A stretch of 64,000 nt of DNA from Polynucleobacter rarus (GCF_003072505.1 NZ_NTGB01000001.1:1216659-1280658); one strand, 5' to 3'; numbered from the stretch's first letter, positions 10,796 through 20,970 are shown. Notes: generated by a model not told the origin, from the letters alone. Numbers and translations: made by a program.

Positions 10796-11375
10796 TAAAT
10801 AACCTTATGTGTTAAGCATGGGGTGTAAATATTTAATTACATTGCAGTTTTTTGACATACCAATTAAAAAATCATTTGATCATCAAGAACTGTTAGGCTC
10901 TATTTTGTCATACTCTTTTGATTTTTTGGAATTCAATCAAATAAAAAAAAATAATCTAAATAAATCAATGATTTGAAAAATCTGTCTTGAAGATTCAAAA
11001 AAGATTAGCGCATTTGCCTATCAAAAAAACCACTTAAAAACCGTTCCTATTTCAACAGGTAAACCTAATACAGATGTAAATCTGGCTGACATCTCGATGT
11101 AAAGCAAAATAGCAAATAAAATTACATTTCATTCAGAAAATTGATTGAATAAATCAAAAAAACTATTACCAATGTATGAAGTTCAAGACTTTTCTTTCAT
11201 AAAAATGCAGTTTTTGGGGCATTTTTCTAAATAAATTGTCCAAATGATGATGTACAAATTAAAAAGTTTAATCATGTCTTGTTACATTGCTTATCATCAA
11301 TGGTTATAGAATTTTTTTAAAACTCTATAATTGAACGAATTACAATTTTTTTATCGACAACACGGAGTTAATTTC
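10796..11375. promoter_or_regulatory. Long AT-rich divergent control region between sdhC and mdh
   Basis: This 580-base gene-free stretch separates the sdh operon from mdh and must hold both promoters. A direct repeat GATGTAAA occurs at 11073-11080 and 11096-11103, 23 bases apart, overlapping inverted elements CAGAT/ATCTG (11071-11084) and ACATC/GATGT (11089-11100). A consensus -10 TATAAT at 11326-11331 lies 45 bases before the mdh start, with only a weak -35. Many Burkholderiales carry a GntR gene in this position; I find no such reading frame here. Confidence 0.45.
11326..11331 (+). promoter_or_regulatory. Candidate mdh -10 box
   Basis: A perfect TATAAT is placed so that transcription would begin near 11338, upstream of the mdh ribosome site CGGAG (11362-11366). 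No good -35 is visible at 16-18 bases. Its overlap with a possible TTG start at 11331 argues against that longer mdh reading. Confidence 0.4.
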
Positions 11376-12362
11376 ATGGCAAAAGCACCTTTAAACGTTG
11401 CAATCACCGGAGCCGCCGGTCAAATCGGATATTCTTTATTATTTCGTATTGCCAATGGCGATATGCTAGGTAAGGATCAACCAGTTAATCTTCAGTTATT
11501 GGAAATTCCAGATGAAAAGGCTCAAAATGCACTAAAAGGTGTCATGATGGAGTTGGATGATTGTGCATTCCCCCTCTTGAATAGCATGAGTGCTCATGGT
11601 GATGCGATGACCGCATTTAAAGATATTGATTACGCAGTGCTCGTCGGCGCACGTCCACGCGGTCCAGGAATGGAACGTAAAGACCTTTTACAAGCAAATG
11701 CAAAAATCTTTACAGCTCAAGGTAAAGCTTTGAATGCCGTAGCGAAAAGAACCGTAAAAACCTTGGTTGTTGGTAATCCTGCCAATACCAACGCCTATAT
11801 TGCCATGAAGTCTGCGCCAGACCTACCAGCAAAAAACTTTACTGCAATGTTACGTTTAGACCATAACAGAGCTCTATCTCAATTAGCAGCGAAAGCAAAC
11901 ATTGCAGTTGCAGATATTGAAAAATTAGTAGTTTGGGGTAACCACAGCCCAACAATGTATCCAGATTACCGTTTTGCGAATGTTGCAGGTAAGTCCATTA
12001 AAGAAATGATCAACGACGAAGAATGGAACAAGACTGTCTTTTTACCTACTGTTGGTAAGCGTGGTGGTGCCATTATTGAAGCTCGTGGTCTATCTTCAGC
12101 TGCTTCTGCGGCCAATGCGGCGATTGATCATATTCATGATTGGCACGTTGGTACAAATGGCAAATGGGTCACAATGGGTATTCCTTCAGATGGTTCATAC
12201 GGTATTCCTGAAGGTATTATCTACGGCGTGCCAGTTACTTGCGAAAACGGCGAGTACCAATTGATTCAAGGTCTCGAGATTGATGCATACTCCCGTGAAA
12301 GAATGGATTTCACCTTAAATGAGTTGTTAGAAGAAAAAGCTGGCGTTCAAGATTTACTGTAA
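11376..12362 (+). CDS. mdh: Malate dehydrogenase
   Basis: It oxidises malate to oxaloacetate with NAD, next to citrate synthase and SDH genes of the same cycle. The 328 residues have [20 protein letters not shown] (NAD site), [14 protein letters not shown] (mobile loop arginines), [11 protein letters not shown] and [12 protein letters not shown] with the catalytic histidine. This is the 'type 2' MDH common in Burkholderiales. I chose the ATG at 11376 rather than TTG 11331 because CGGAG precedes it by nine bases and [18 protein letters not shown] is the family start. Confidence 0.96.
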   Translation: MAKAPLNVAITGAAGQIGYSLLFRIANGDMLGKDQPVNLQLLEIPDEKAQNALKGVMMELDDCAFPLLNSMSAHGDAMTAFKDIDYAVLVGARPRGPGMERKDLLQANAKIFTAQGKALNAVAKRTVKTLVVGNPANTNAYIAMKSAPDLPAKNFTAMLRLDHNRALSQLAAKANIAVADIEKLVVWGNHSPTMYPDYRFANVAGKSIKEMINDEEWNKTVFLPTVGKRGGAIIEARGLSSAASAANAAIDHIHDWHVGTNGKWVTMGIPSDGSYGIPEGIIYGVPVTCENGEYQLIQGLEIDAYSRERMDFTLNELLEEKAGVQDLL

Positions 12363-12379
12363 TTAATTAAAGGTTCCCC

Positions 12380-13357
12380 ATGACTCCTTCTGAAGTGTTA
12401 TTTGACGGCATTGTCCCAAAGACAATTCCCGTTTGTGATCATTACTGCGGTACTGAATTACGCATGAAAAAGGCAATGACACTACAGAATGACATGGGAC
12501 CTTGCTTTGATATTACTTTTGATTTAGAGGATGGGGCTCCAATTGGGCAGGAGTCTGAACATGCCAACCTAGTCTGTCAATTAATTGCTAGCCCTGCAAA
12601 CCAATTCAACCGAATCGGTGTACGGGTTCATGATCCAAAAAGTCCACACTTTATTAATGATGTAAAAACGATTGTCAACGCCGTGGGCAGTAAAGTAGCT
12701 TACATCGTTATACCCAAAATTGATTCAGCCAATCAAACAATTGATTTGATTGAAAAAATTAACGAGTATGCGCAACATCTTGAGTCTGGTAAAAAAATCC
12801 CTATCCATGTTTTGATCGAAACAAACTTAGCCCTCGCCGATGTTTTCAACATTGCCGCAATTCCGCAAGTGGAATGTTTAAGTTTTGGCTTAATGGATTT
12901 TGTGTCAGGGCATTATGGCGCTATACCAAGTAGTGCGATGGCACAGGATCAGTTTGACCACCCTTTAGTAAAAAGGGCAATGTGTGAAATCTCAGCAGCC
13001 TGCCATACCTACGGAAAAATTCCATCTCACAATGTATGTACGAATATTCACTCGGCTGATGTAGTAACCAGTGATAGTTTACAAGCCAAAAATCATTATG
13101 GATATACTCGAAAGTGGAGTATTCATCCAATGCAGATTCCTCTCATTGTCCAAGCTTTTAGCCCTAGTGATGAACAAATTTCTGAAGCCATTCATATTTT
13201 GACTCGCGCAGTTGATGCAAAGTGGGGCCCAATTCAATATGAAGGTCGCTTACATGATCGTGCAAGCTTTCGTTATTATTGGATGATTTTACAAAAAGCA
13301 CATCAGACAGATATTAAAAAATTAACCGCAATTGAACATCTAGGATGGTTTGAATGA
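12380..13357 (+). CDS. CitE/HpcH-HpaI-family CoA-ester lyase or aldolase
   Basis: A 325-residue TIM-barrel protein of the citrate lyase beta / malyl-CoA lyase superfamily. CFDITFDLEDGAPIGQE carries the metal-binding acidic residues, LIETNLALADVFNIAAI the second acidic position and ECLSFGLMDFVSGHYG a conserved C-terminal barrel segment. It follows mdh by 17 bases, a pairing typical of the group, and overlaps the next gene by four bases. The substrate is uncertain (malyl-CoA, citramalyl-CoA and others are possible). Confidence 0.8.
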   Translation: MTPSEVLFDGIVPKTIPVCDHYCGTELRMKKAMTLQNDMGPCFDITFDLEDGAPIGQESEHANLVCQLIASPANQFNRIGVRVHDPKSPHFINDVKTIVNAVGSKVAYIVIPKIDSANQTIDLIEKINEYAQHLESGKKIPIHVLIETNLALADVFNIAAIPQVECLSFGLMDFVSGHYGAIPSSAMAQDQFDHPLVKRAMCEISAACHTYGKIPSHNVCTNIHSADVVTSDSLQAKNHYGYTRKWSIHPMQIPLIVQAFSPSDEQISEAIHILTRAVDAKWGPIQYEGRLHDRASFRYYWMILQKAHQTDIKKLTAIEHLGWFE

Positions 13358-13842
13358 ACTTAGCAACATTGCACGTTTCACAACGATTCATTAGCAAATC
13401 AAAAAGTTTTCAACTTTTATTTACTTTAATATTAGTTACTTGTGTGGTTTTTATTTTTAATAGCAGCTCTCAAGCTGCCGAAAAGAAACCTCTTAAAAAT
13501 AATTCTGGGCTTGTCAAAACAGATGCCAATAAGTTTGATGAACTGAAATTGGTTGATGCCAGTATTTGGCGATGTGAAAACAATATTATCGTTAAAACAG
13601 CAGAATCTTCTCAGGGTTATTTGATGCTTTGGAATAACAAACTCTATATCATGAACAAGATTGACGCTTTAAAAGGTGTTCAACGTTACACCAATGATAC
13701 CTTCCATCTCAACTGGATTGAAATACCTGATAAGGCCATGCTGTTTAACTTCAAACTTGGTCAGCGCGTTCTTGATTACTGCAAAACTCCTGAACTTGCT
13801 GCCCAGGCTCCGAACCAAAATCAAGAAGATTTAATGAAGTAA
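13354..13842 (+). CDS. Small exported protein, MliC-like lysozyme-inhibitor candidate
   Basis: The 162 residues begin with a long N-region, a hydrophobic helix (about 20-36) and a likely signal cleavage near SSQAAEKK. The mature part has two cysteines (C74, C143) and GVQRYTNDTFHLNWIE, which resembles the RYSNG...W pattern of the MliC/PliC family of C-type lysozyme inhibitors. A periplasmic beta-barrel stabilised by a C74-C143 disulfide would fit. It overlaps the CitE-like gene by four bases, an unexpected partner. The family assignment rests on this short pattern. Confidence 0.5.
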   Translation: MNLATLHVSQRFISKSKSFQLLFTLILVTCVVFIFNSSSQAAEKKPLKNNSGLVKTDANKFDELKLVDASIWRCENNIIVKTAESSQGYLMLWNNKLYIMNKIDALKGVQRYTNDTFHLNWIEIPDKAMLFNFKLGQRVLDYCKTPELAAQAPNQNQEDLMK

Positions 13843-13843
13843 A

Positions 13844-15055
13844 TTAGTGAAATAATATTTGCTGAGCAGGAGTGTCAATCGGCATTTGAGCATGTACGAC
13901 TTCAGCTGATCGATTGGGGAACAAGGGTACTCCACAGTCTTCACACATTTCTGGTGTAAACAACATTGCATGTTTAAACACATCCCCTACTCCAGCCTCA
14001 ACCAAGGTAGAAGAAATCAGTTGAATCGTAACATCTCGATCTCCACCGGCTTCAATATCCTCACTAGATACCGACTCGCGATCGTATAAAGGCCAAACAA
14101 CCCCATAAATAATGTCTGGATGACCTTTTATGGCAAATGAAATCCTGAACTCATCTGCGATTTCAGAACCAAAGGGGGCAACTATACAAGACAACTCTGA
14201 AGGTTTTAAACCTAAAGTCGTTTCTAAATAATTGACTGCAGCTTTAAGACTAAGTGGTCTTACCCGCTTATCTGCATCGCGACAATTGGTATAAAAAGCA
14301 TCTGGTATCATCACTTCAAATTCACAGCCTGGGAGTAAATTGACCAGTGTTGGTTGAATCGCTTCTTGGAGGCTCTTTAAGCTCTGTGAGCGCTCTTTTC
14401 GTTCCGCCTCTTCTTCCTGCCAGACAAAGAAAGGTTGTCCTTTCTCGGTGGCGATAGCGCATAAAATAAAGCGTGGATCGGCCAATACTGCAATAGTATC
14501 TGGCATCTCCTTTAAGTCATAAGATAAATCTGTTTGTTCGACAGCGCAGGTTGCCATTTTTTCAAGCAATTGACGAGTTTGGGAATGTGATTGTGGAATT
14601 TGATCAATACTGTAGAGCCATGGAGCAATACTTAACTTCACATTATTTGCAATTAAACACTCATTTAAACAATCAACAATGGTTGCTGCAACTGAAGTAG
14701 ATATTGCCCCATAAGGGATACTGTACTTGGTTTGAGCAATAATCGGTAGGGAGATTAAAAGAACGTCGTAGGACTTTCCTTCAAACTCATAAACAAAAGA
14801 CTCCGCAGCGGTTTCGGCAGCATCCGCTAGGATTTCAAAAGCACTTGTTTGGCTTTTAAATGTGATATCAAGCGCACTATCAATTACATTTTGATACTGT
14901 CCTTTAAGAAGTCTTGAGAGCCTATCAAAAATCTTACTCTCCCAAAAGATATCCTCTACTTTGCTTCCGGATGATGCCAGAGCTAATACCTCTGAAACCA
15001 GCTTTTCAACCTCTGGGGAAATTCTTGCTTTAGTGCGTATTCTTGAAGTGCTCAT
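13844..15055 (-). CDS. DUF2863-family protein
   Basis: A roughly 403-residue protein of a family I know only from Betaproteobacteria. The recognisable start is TSRIRTKARISPEVEKLVSE followed by SSGSKVEDIFWESKI. It is soluble, without signal or membrane segments, and ends with two cysteines in MCEDCGVPLFPN. Function is not known. The start is set at 15055 because AAGGGG precedes it at good spacing; a longer reading into yaaA (to 15151) would overlap that gene by 86 bases and is unlikely. Confidence 0.8.
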   Translation of the reverse strand: MSTSRIRTKARISPEVEKLVSEVLALASSGSKVEDIFWESKIFDRLSRLLKGQYQNVIDSALDITFKSQTSAFEILADAAETAAESFVYEFEGKSYDVLLISLPIIAQTKYSIPYGAISTSVAATIVDCLNECLIANNVKLSIAPWLYSIDQIPQSHSQTRQLLEKMATCAVEQTDLSYDLKEMPDTIAVLADPRFILCAIATEKGQPFFVWQEEEAERKERSQSLKSLQEAIQPTLVNLLPGCEFEVMIPDAFYTNCRDADKRVRPLSLKAAVNYLETTLGLKPSELSCIVAPFGSEIADEFRISFAIKGHPDIIYGVVWPLYDRESVSSEDIEAGGDRDVTIQLISSTLVEAGVGDVFKHAMLFTPEMCEDCGVPLFPNRSAEVVHAQMPIDTPAQQILFH

Positions 15056-15065
15056 CATTAGCCCC

Positions 15066-15842
15066 TTAGACTGTAGCTTTACGCTTAAAAACTGGACGTA
15101 TCGGAGTCGATTCTGACTCACAATATTGATACCCCTCATAATCAAAGGCAATCAACTTTGCTGGCGACTTCACTTGGTGATCAATAATAAATCGAGCCAT
15201 TAAACCCCTGGCTTTTTTTGCATAAAAAGAAATAATCTTATATTTACCGTCTTTTTCATCTAGAAATACAGGAGAAATAACTGGATATCCTAACTCTTTC
15301 ATATCCAGCACTTTAAAGTATTCTTCAGATGCTAAATTAATTAAAAAAGGATGCTGATGGCCTGATAATTCACTCTTCATATTAGTAGTTAACTGGCTCC
15401 GCCAAAAGGCATATAAATCTTTTCCAGCTTTATTGACAAGGGCAGTACCCATCTCTAATCGATAGGGTTGCATTAAGTCTAATGGTTTTAGGATGCCATA
15501 CAAACCTGAAAGGATCCTAAGGTGCTCTTGAGCGAATTGAAGTTGCTTTTTATTCAGAGAACTTGCATTCAAACCCTCATACACATCTCCATTAAAAGCA
15601 AAAATTGCAGGCCTACTATTTTCACTAGAAAAGTTTTTTTGCCAAGAGGAGAACCTCACCGCATTTAAGGTAGCGAGCTTATCTGAAATATCCATCAACT
15701 TGGAGATTTCAAGCGGTGAAAATTTTTTCAGTTGCTTGACCAAAACAGCAGACTGATCAATGTAGCCAGGTAATGTTGTGGGAACATCGAGCATGGGCGA
15801 CTCGAAATCCAAAGTTTTAGCAGGTGATAGAACTATAAGCAT
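15066..15842 (-). CDS. yaaA: Peroxide stress protein YaaA
   Basis: The 258 residues begin MLIVLSPAKTLDF, the hallmark of the YaaA/DUF328 family. FNGDVYEGLNA and SGLYGILKPLDLMQPYRLEMG are the other conserved blocks. In Escherichia coli YaaA limits intracellular iron and DNA damage during hydrogen peroxide stress and has DNA-binding character. It is followed directly by the DUF2863 gene. Confidence 0.94.
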   Translation of the reverse strand: MLIVLSPAKTLDFESPMLDVPTTLPGYIDQSAVLVKQLKKFSPLEISKLMDISDKLATLNAVRFSSWQKNFSSENSRPAIFAFNGDVYEGLNASSLNKKQLQFAQEHLRILSGLYGILKPLDLMQPYRLEMGTALVNKAGKDLYAFWRSQLTTNMKSELSGHQHPFLINLASEEYFKVLDMKELGYPVISPVFLDEKDGKYKIISFYAKKARGLMARFIIDHQVKSPAKLIAFDYEGYQYCESESTPIRPVFKRKATV

Positions 15843-15949
15843 GATTTTTAAAATTTTGGAGATAGTTAATTTATACCAAACTTTTTATAAATAATGAAGT
15901 TGGGGGTATTACAACTACCAAGGTAGCACATTTTTGCTAATTGTAAATT

Positions 15950-16870
15950 CTAAAAAATGATGGTGCTTTTACCATTCAGAAGAATTCGGTGCTCGGCATG
16001 CCATCTTACCGCTCTGGCTAAGGCCATACATTCGGCATCACGACCTGCTGCAGCTAATTGGTCCGGATCCATAGAATGATTGACACGTTGCACTTCCTGT
16101 TCAATGATGGGCCCCTCGTCTAAATCAGAAGTAACATAATGCGCTGTCGCTCCGATTAATTTCACCCCACGTTGGTGAGCTTGCCAGTAAGGCTTAGCAC
16201 CCTTGAAACTGGGCAAAAATGAATGATGAATATTGATAACTTTACCAGTTAATTTCTCACATAATTTTGTCGACAAAATTTGCATATACCTAGCTAAAAC
16301 AACCAGATCAAATTTTTCTTGTTCAATCAACTCTAATAAACGGTCCTCTTGATCCGATTTTTTTTCGTCTTGGGATGAGCTGATTGGAAAATAATGAAAT
16401 GGAACTTTGTAGGACTTTGCTAAATCTGCAAAGTCATGGTGATTAGAACCGATTCCTTGAATATCAATTGGCAAACTACCGCTATTGCTTCTGAACAATA
16501 AATCATTTAAACAATGACCAAACTTCGATACCATCACGAGCACTTTAGGTTTTTTTTGCGCATCATAAAAATGACTATCCATATAGAAACGTCTAGCAAT
16601 AACAGCAAAATCTTCCTCAAGTCCAGCTAAGGTAACACTCGGTTCGGCTTCAATAAAATGAACCCGCATAAAAAAACGTCCGGTGAAAGTATCACTGAAT
16701 TGGGCTGAGTCAAGAATATTCGCACCCTTCAAATGCAAAAACTCACTTACTGCGTGAACAATTCCAGGTCGATCAGGGCAGGAAATCGTTAAGATATAGC
16801 CAGCATGATGAATATTTTCACTGATGGATGTGGAATTTTGAGAAGTTAGATTTGAAGTAGATTGATTCAT
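15950..16870 (-). CDS. purU: Formyltetrahydrofolate deformylase
   Basis: PurU hydrolyses 10-formyltetrahydrofolate to formate and tetrahydrofolate, balancing one-carbon pools and feeding purine synthesis. An N-terminal ACT domain (TISCPDRPGIVHAVSEFL, about residues 28-110) precedes a formyltransferase-fold domain with INIHHSFLPSFKGAKPY and HYVTSDLDEGPIIEQ, holding the catalytic histidine and aspartate. At 306 residues it has a slightly long Ser/Thr-rich N-terminus. It is transcribed away from rarA. Confidence 0.95.
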   Translation of the reverse strand: MNQSTSNLTSQNSTSISENIHHAGYILTISCPDRPGIVHAVSEFLHLKGANILDSAQFSDTFTGRFFMRVHFIEAEPSVTLAGLEEDFAVIARRFYMDSHFYDAQKKPKVLVMVSKFGHCLNDLLFRSNSGSLPIDIQGIGSNHHDFADLAKSYKVPFHYFPISSSQDEKKSDQEDRLLELIEQEKFDLVVLARYMQILSTKLCEKLTGKVINIHHSFLPSFKGAKPYWQAHQRGVKLIGATAHYVTSDLDEGPIIEQEVQRVNHSMDPDQLAAAGRDAECMALARAVRWHAEHRILLNGKSTIIF

Positions 16871-17014
16871 GAATTTTTAAAAGAGTTTAAACAAAAAGAA
16901 AAGACCATCAAACCATTGAATACGTCTAAAGACATTACTAATCACCTACTTTTCACAATGGAGAAAAGTTCGTATATTCTAGTATTATAAATCCAAAGGT
17001 TTTTTAAGTAGCCC

Positions 17015-18346
17015 ATGTCTAAAATACTGAAGTCTGCCGTCTCACAAACCAATCAATGGCCAGCAATTCCCCTTGCTGAGGCACTTCGTCCAAAATCAAT
17101 CGCAGATGTTGTGGGACAAGAACATTTACTCGGTGTAGGAAAGCCACTCCAACTTGCATTTGAATCCAGACAACCGCACTCAATGATCTTATGGGGACCT
17201 CCGGGTGTTGGTAAAACAAGTCTCGCTAGGTTAATGGCAGCATCTTTTGATTGTGACTTTATTTCGATATCAGCAGTACTGGCTGGGGTAAAAGAAATTC
17301 GTCAAGCGATTGAGCAGGCTGAACAGAATCTAGCGCAATTCGGGACTAGAACCCTACTTTTTGTTGACGAGATTCATCGCTTTAATAAAGGCCAGCAAGA
17401 TGCCCTACTACCATTTGTTGAGTCAGGTCTGATTACTTTCATTGGAGCCACAACAGAAAACCCTTCTTTTGAAGTCAATTCTGCGCTACTCTCTCGTGCT
17501 CAAACCTATGTCTTAAAATCGCTAAATCAAGACGATTTGCAAAAACTTTTAGAAAAGGTCAAAGCCTTCGTCAATAAAAATATTGAATGGGATCAAGATG
17601 CCGTGACGATGATTAGCGCTTTTGCAGATGGTGATGCTAGGCGTTTTTTAAATCTTCTGGAACAAATCCTCCAAGCAGCTGTTACTAAAAATCTACAAGT
17701 TATTAATTTAGCTTTTGCAGAAAATCTTCTCAGTACTAAAAGTAGACGATTTGATCATGGTGGAGAATATTTTTACGATCAAATTTCTGCCTTACATAAA
17801 TCAGTCAGAGGATCAAATCCAGATGCGGCACTTTACTGGCTTTGTAGAATGCTTGATGGTGGAGCAGACCCCCTCTATTTAGCGAGACGCATTGTCAGAA
17901 TGGCTTGGGAAGATATTGGACTAGCTGATCCAAGAGCAATTCAAATCGCCAATGATGCCATTAGCACATTTGAAAGGTTAGGTTCACCTGAGGGGGAACT
18001 AGCTTTGGGACAAGCCGTCATTTATTTGTCTATGGCCGCAAAAAGTAATGCTGGTTATAAAGCTTTTAACGCTGCCAAATCATTTGTTAAAAATGATCAG
18101 ACTAAAGAGGTGCCAATCCATCTTCGTAACGCACCAACCAAATTAATGAAGGAATTAGGTTATGGTCATGCCTATCGGTATGCCCATGATGAGCCGAATG
18201 CTTATGCAGCCGGCGAAAACTACCTTCCTGAAAATATGGCTGCACCCAATTGGTATCAACCTACTGACAGAGGTCTCGAGAAACAAATTCAGGAAAAGAT
18301 GCAATTTTTAAAAAGTCTTGACGCCAAAGCCAACGAGAAAAATTAA
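17015..18346 (+). CDS. rarA: Replication-associated recombination protein A
   Basis: RarA/MgsA is an AAA+ ATPase that acts at stalled replication forks. The 443 residues show Walker [15 protein letters not shown], Walker [16 protein letters not shown], sensor 1 in [14 protein letters not shown] and the C-terminal MgsA domain with [20 protein letters not shown] and [20 protein letters not shown]. It converges with the nitroreductase gene, the two ends being 11 bases apart with no room for a strong terminator. Confidence 0.95.
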   Translation: MSKILKSAVSQTNQWPAIPLAEALRPKSIADVVGQEHLLGVGKPLQLAFESRQPHSMILWGPPGVGKTSLARLMAASFDCDFISISAVLAGVKEIRQAIEQAEQNLAQFGTRTLLFVDEIHRFNKGQQDALLPFVESGLITFIGATTENPSFEVNSALLSRAQTYVLKSLNQDDLQKLLEKVKAFVNKNIEWDQDAVTMISAFADGDARRFLNLLEQILQAAVTKNLQVINLAFAENLLSTKSRRFDHGGEYFYDQISALHKSVRGSNPDAALYWLCRMLDGGADPLYLARRIVRMAWEDIGLADPRAIQIANDAISTFERLGSPEGELALGQAVIYLSMAAKSNAGYKAFNAAKSFVKNDQTKEVPIHLRNAPTKLMKELGYGHAYRYAHDEPNAYAAGENYLPENMAAPNWYQPTDRGLEKQIQEKMQFLKSLDAKANEKN

Positions 18347-18356
18347 TTTCAAAAAA

Positions 18357-19061
18357 TTAAGTCTCATCGCAAAATTTTACAAATTCATCGAGTTCAGCTC
18401 GCTCCGTAACAAGTTGATTGACAGTTACAGAGGTATCTTCATATCCGAGGCTGATTGCCATCACATACTGCTCATCCGATGGAATTTCCAAAATATCAGA
18501 AATGACTTGATGGTAGGAAATAAATGCAGCTTGTGGGCAGCTAGCAAGACCTCTAGCAGTTGCTGCTATCAGAATATTTTGCACAAACATCCCATAGTCA
18601 AGCCAACTCCCTTGTTCCATCACTCTAGGAATAGTTAACATCAAGGCAACGGGTGCGCCGAAAAATTCGTAATTTTTAGCATGCAATTCATGCATTTTTT
18701 GGTGCTCTCCTCTGGCAATACCGGCTAGAGCGTAAAGATCATAACCCACTTTCCGTCTGCGACTTAAAAAAGGTTCTGTCCAATTTTTAGGATAGTAAAT
18801 GTATTCGGGGCGATGTAATAGATTCTTTTCAGGATCATTAAAAATTTCTAAAACAGCATTCGTGATTTGTTGTTTTTTATTACCGGTTAAGACATAAACC
18901 TTCCACGGTTGAATATTGGAGCCGGAAGGAGCTTTAGCGGATACCCTTAGAATATCCTCAATCATTTGACGCGGAACCGGCGTCGGTAAAAAGCCCCTTA
19001 CCGAACGCCGTAACTGCATTACCTCATCAACTACTTTGGTTACTTGGGTTGTATCCATCAT
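18357..19061 (-). CDS. Nitroreductase-family flavoprotein
   Basis: A 234-residue FMN-dependent oxidoreductase. The start RRSVRGFLPTPVP and SAKAPSGSNIQPWKVYVLTG bind FMN; GLASCPQAAFISYH and MAISLGYED are later family motifs. It is the last gene of the minus-strand thiolase operon (12 bases after pcaF). Its natural substrate is not evident: reduction of nitro or enone groups is the general family reaction. Confidence 0.85.
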   Translation of the reverse strand: MMDTTQVTKVVDEVMQLRRSVRGFLPTPVPRQMIEDILRVSAKAPSGSNIQPWKVYVLTGNKKQQITNAVLEIFNDPEKNLLHRPEYIYYPKNWTEPFLSRRRKVGYDLYALAGIARGEHQKMHELHAKNYEFFGAPVALMLTIPRVMEQGSWLDYGMFVQNILIAATARGLASCPQAAFISYHQVISDILEIPSDEQYVMAISLGYEDTSVTVNQLVTERAELDEFVKFCDET

Positions 19062-19072
19062 AAAAATTTTAC

Positions 19073-20293
19073 TTAAACGCGTTCAATCACAATAGCGATA
19101 CCTTGACCAACCCCAATACACATTGTGCAAAGCGCGTACCTACCGCCCTTGCGTTCAAGTTCATATAAAGCTGTAGTCACTAACCTGGCTCCACTCATAC
19201 CTAAAGGATGACCTAAAGCAATTGCCCCGCCATTAGGATTGACGCGAGCATCATCATCGGCAACTCCTAAATCTCTCAAAGTTGCAAGACCTTGTGAAGC
19301 AAATGCTTCGTTGAGTTCAATCACATCCATCTGTGAAATATCAAGGCCTAACATCTTCAAGACTTTTTTACTTGCAGGCGCTGGACCAATACCCATAATA
19401 CGGGGAGGCACACCAGCTGTGGCGAGACCAAGAATCTTTGCTCTAGGTTTTAACTGAAATTGCGAGACTGCATCAGCAGAGGCAATCAATAAGGCACAAG
19501 CTCCATCATTGACACCAGATGCGTTACCTGCAGTAACCGTACCATCCGGTTTGACAATTGGCTTTAATTTTTGTAAGGCCTCAATCGTGGTGGCTCTTGG
19601 ATGTTCATCTTGACTAACAATAACCGGATCCCCTTTTTTTGAGGGAATCGTTACTGGAGTAATTTCTAGTGCAAAGCGACCATTTTGTTGCGCTTCCGAA
19701 GCCTTTGCCTGAGATCTTAAGGCAAAAGCATCTTGATCTGCTCTTGAAATACTAAAGTCGCCAGCAACGTTTTCTGCTGTTTCAGGCATTGAATCAACGC
19801 CGTGTAATTGCTTCATTAGTGGATTAATAAAGCGCCAGCCAATTGTTGTATCAAATACTTGATTGCTTCTAGAAAATGCCGTATCGGCTTTAGGCATGAC
19901 AAATGGGGCCCGACTCATACTCTCCACTCCGCCTGCGATACCTAAATGGATTTGACCAGAAATAATCCCGCGAGATACAACTCCGATAGCATCCATGCCT
20001 GAGCCACACAAGCGATTTACCGTTGAGCCTGGGACATCAATTGGTAAACCAGCTAATAAAGAACTCATTCTGGCGACATTGCGATTATCCTCACCAGCCT
20101 GATTAGCATTTCCGTAAACAACCTCATCCACTTGGGTCCAATCTACTTGAGGATTACGTTGCATTAGGGCCTTAATTGGTACAGCACCTAAATCATCAGT
20201 TCTCACACTCGATAATGCTCCGGCATAACGGCCGATTGGTGTTCTAATCGCATCACAGATATAAGCTACATTTGGTTTCAATTCATTTGACAA
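19073..20293 (-). CDS. pcaF: 3-oxoadipyl-CoA / acetyl-CoA thiolase
   Basis: A thiolase of 406 residues with C96 in NRLCGSGMDA, the histidine in GGAIALGHPLGMSG and the second cysteine in YALCTMCIGVGQGIA. The last motif is especially like PcaF, which cleaves 3-oxoadipyl-CoA to succinyl-CoA and acetyl-CoA in the beta-ketoadipate pathway. The two CoA-transferase genes just upstream support this, though a general acetoacetyl-CoA thiolase acting with SCOT is also possible. Confidence 0.85.
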   Translation of the reverse strand: MSNELKPNVAYICDAIRTPIGRYAGALSSVRTDDLGAVPIKALMQRNPQVDWTQVDEVVYGNANQAGEDNRNVARMSSLLAGLPIDVPGSTVNRLCGSGMDAIGVVSRGIISGQIHLGIAGGVESMSRAPFVMPKADTAFSRSNQVFDTTIGWRFINPLMKQLHGVDSMPETAENVAGDFSISRADQDAFALRSQAKASEAQQNGRFALEITPVTIPSKKGDPVIVSQDEHPRATTIEALQKLKPIVKPDGTVTAGNASGVNDGACALLIASADAVSQFQLKPRAKILGLATAGVPPRIMGIGPAPASKKVLKMLGLDISQMDVIELNEAFASQGLATLRDLGVADDDARVNPNGGAIALGHPLGMSGARLVTTALYELERKGGRYALCTMCIGVGQGIAIVIERV

Positions 20294-20304
20294 TTTAATT
20301 CCCC

Positions 20305-20970
20305 TTAATTCTTTAATAGTTTTGCATCAGTCACCGATTGCAACAACTCAAAGGACATCTCATTAAAAATTTCTTTGACGAGTAATCCCCCTGGGACTAC
20401 TTCAAAAACACCTAAGTCCGTAAAAATCATCGCCACACAAGCAACACCTGTAAGCGGATAGGTACATTTTTGGACTAATTTACTACTACCTTCTTTAGTT
20501 AAGTGATCCATCATCACAAAGGTCTTATTGGCGCCAACGGCTAAATCCATTGCACCGCCAACAGCAGGAATAGCATCTGCATCACCGGTATGCCAATTAG
20601 CTAAATCCCCTGACTCAGAAACTTGATAAGCACCTAATACACAAATATCTAAATGACCGCCACGCATAATTGCAAAGGAATCTGCCTGATGAAAGTAAGA
20701 CCCACCAGTAAGCAAGGTTACTGGTTGTTTACCCGCATTAATTAAATCCCAATCTTCATCACCCTTTGCCGGTGCTGGCCCCATCCCCAAAATACCATTC
20801 TCAGAATGTAAGAATATTTCTTTATCCGAAGGTAAATAGTTTGCAACAATCGTTGGCATCCCAATACCTAAGTTCACATACGCACCCTCTGGTATGTAGG
20901 AAGCAATTTTGGCAGCAACTTCATTACGCGTAACTGGCTTTAATGAAGAAAGTTCTGTTGGTTGAGTCAT
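20305..20970 (-). CDS. pcaJ: 3-oxoacid CoA-transferase subunit B
   Basis: The 221-residue beta subunit holds the catalytic glutamate in LHSENGILGMGPAPA. GGSYFHQADSFAIMRGGHLD and the succinyl-CoA transferase signature follow. It transfers CoA from succinyl-CoA to 3-oxoadipate or acetoacetate. Its ATG shares one base with the stop of the A subunit (TAATG), so the two are coupled. Confidence 0.88.
   Translation of the reverse strand: MTQPTELSSLKPVTRNEVAAKIASYIPEGAYVNLGIGMPTIVANYLPSDKEIFLHSENGILGMGPAPAKGDEDWDLINAGKQPVTLLTGGSYFHQADSFAIMRGGHLDICVLGAYQVSESGDLANWHTGDADAIPAVGGAMDLAVGANKTFVMMDHLTKEGSSKLVQKCTYPLTGVACVAMIFTDLGVFEVVPGGLLVKEIFNEMSFELLQSVTDAKLLKN

Noticed and set aside
11331..11375. TTG start extending mdh by 15 residues
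   Set aside because: The TTG overlaps the candidate -10 box and the added residues are unlike the family; ATG 11376 has a ribosome site.
15056..15151. Longer N-terminus for the DUF2863 protein
   Set aside because: Would overlap yaaA by 86 bases; the family-like start and ribosome site are at 15055.
18318..18638. 106-codon plus-strand frame at the end of rarA
   Set aside because: Runs antisense to the nitroreductase gene and reads through the rarA stop region without any motif.
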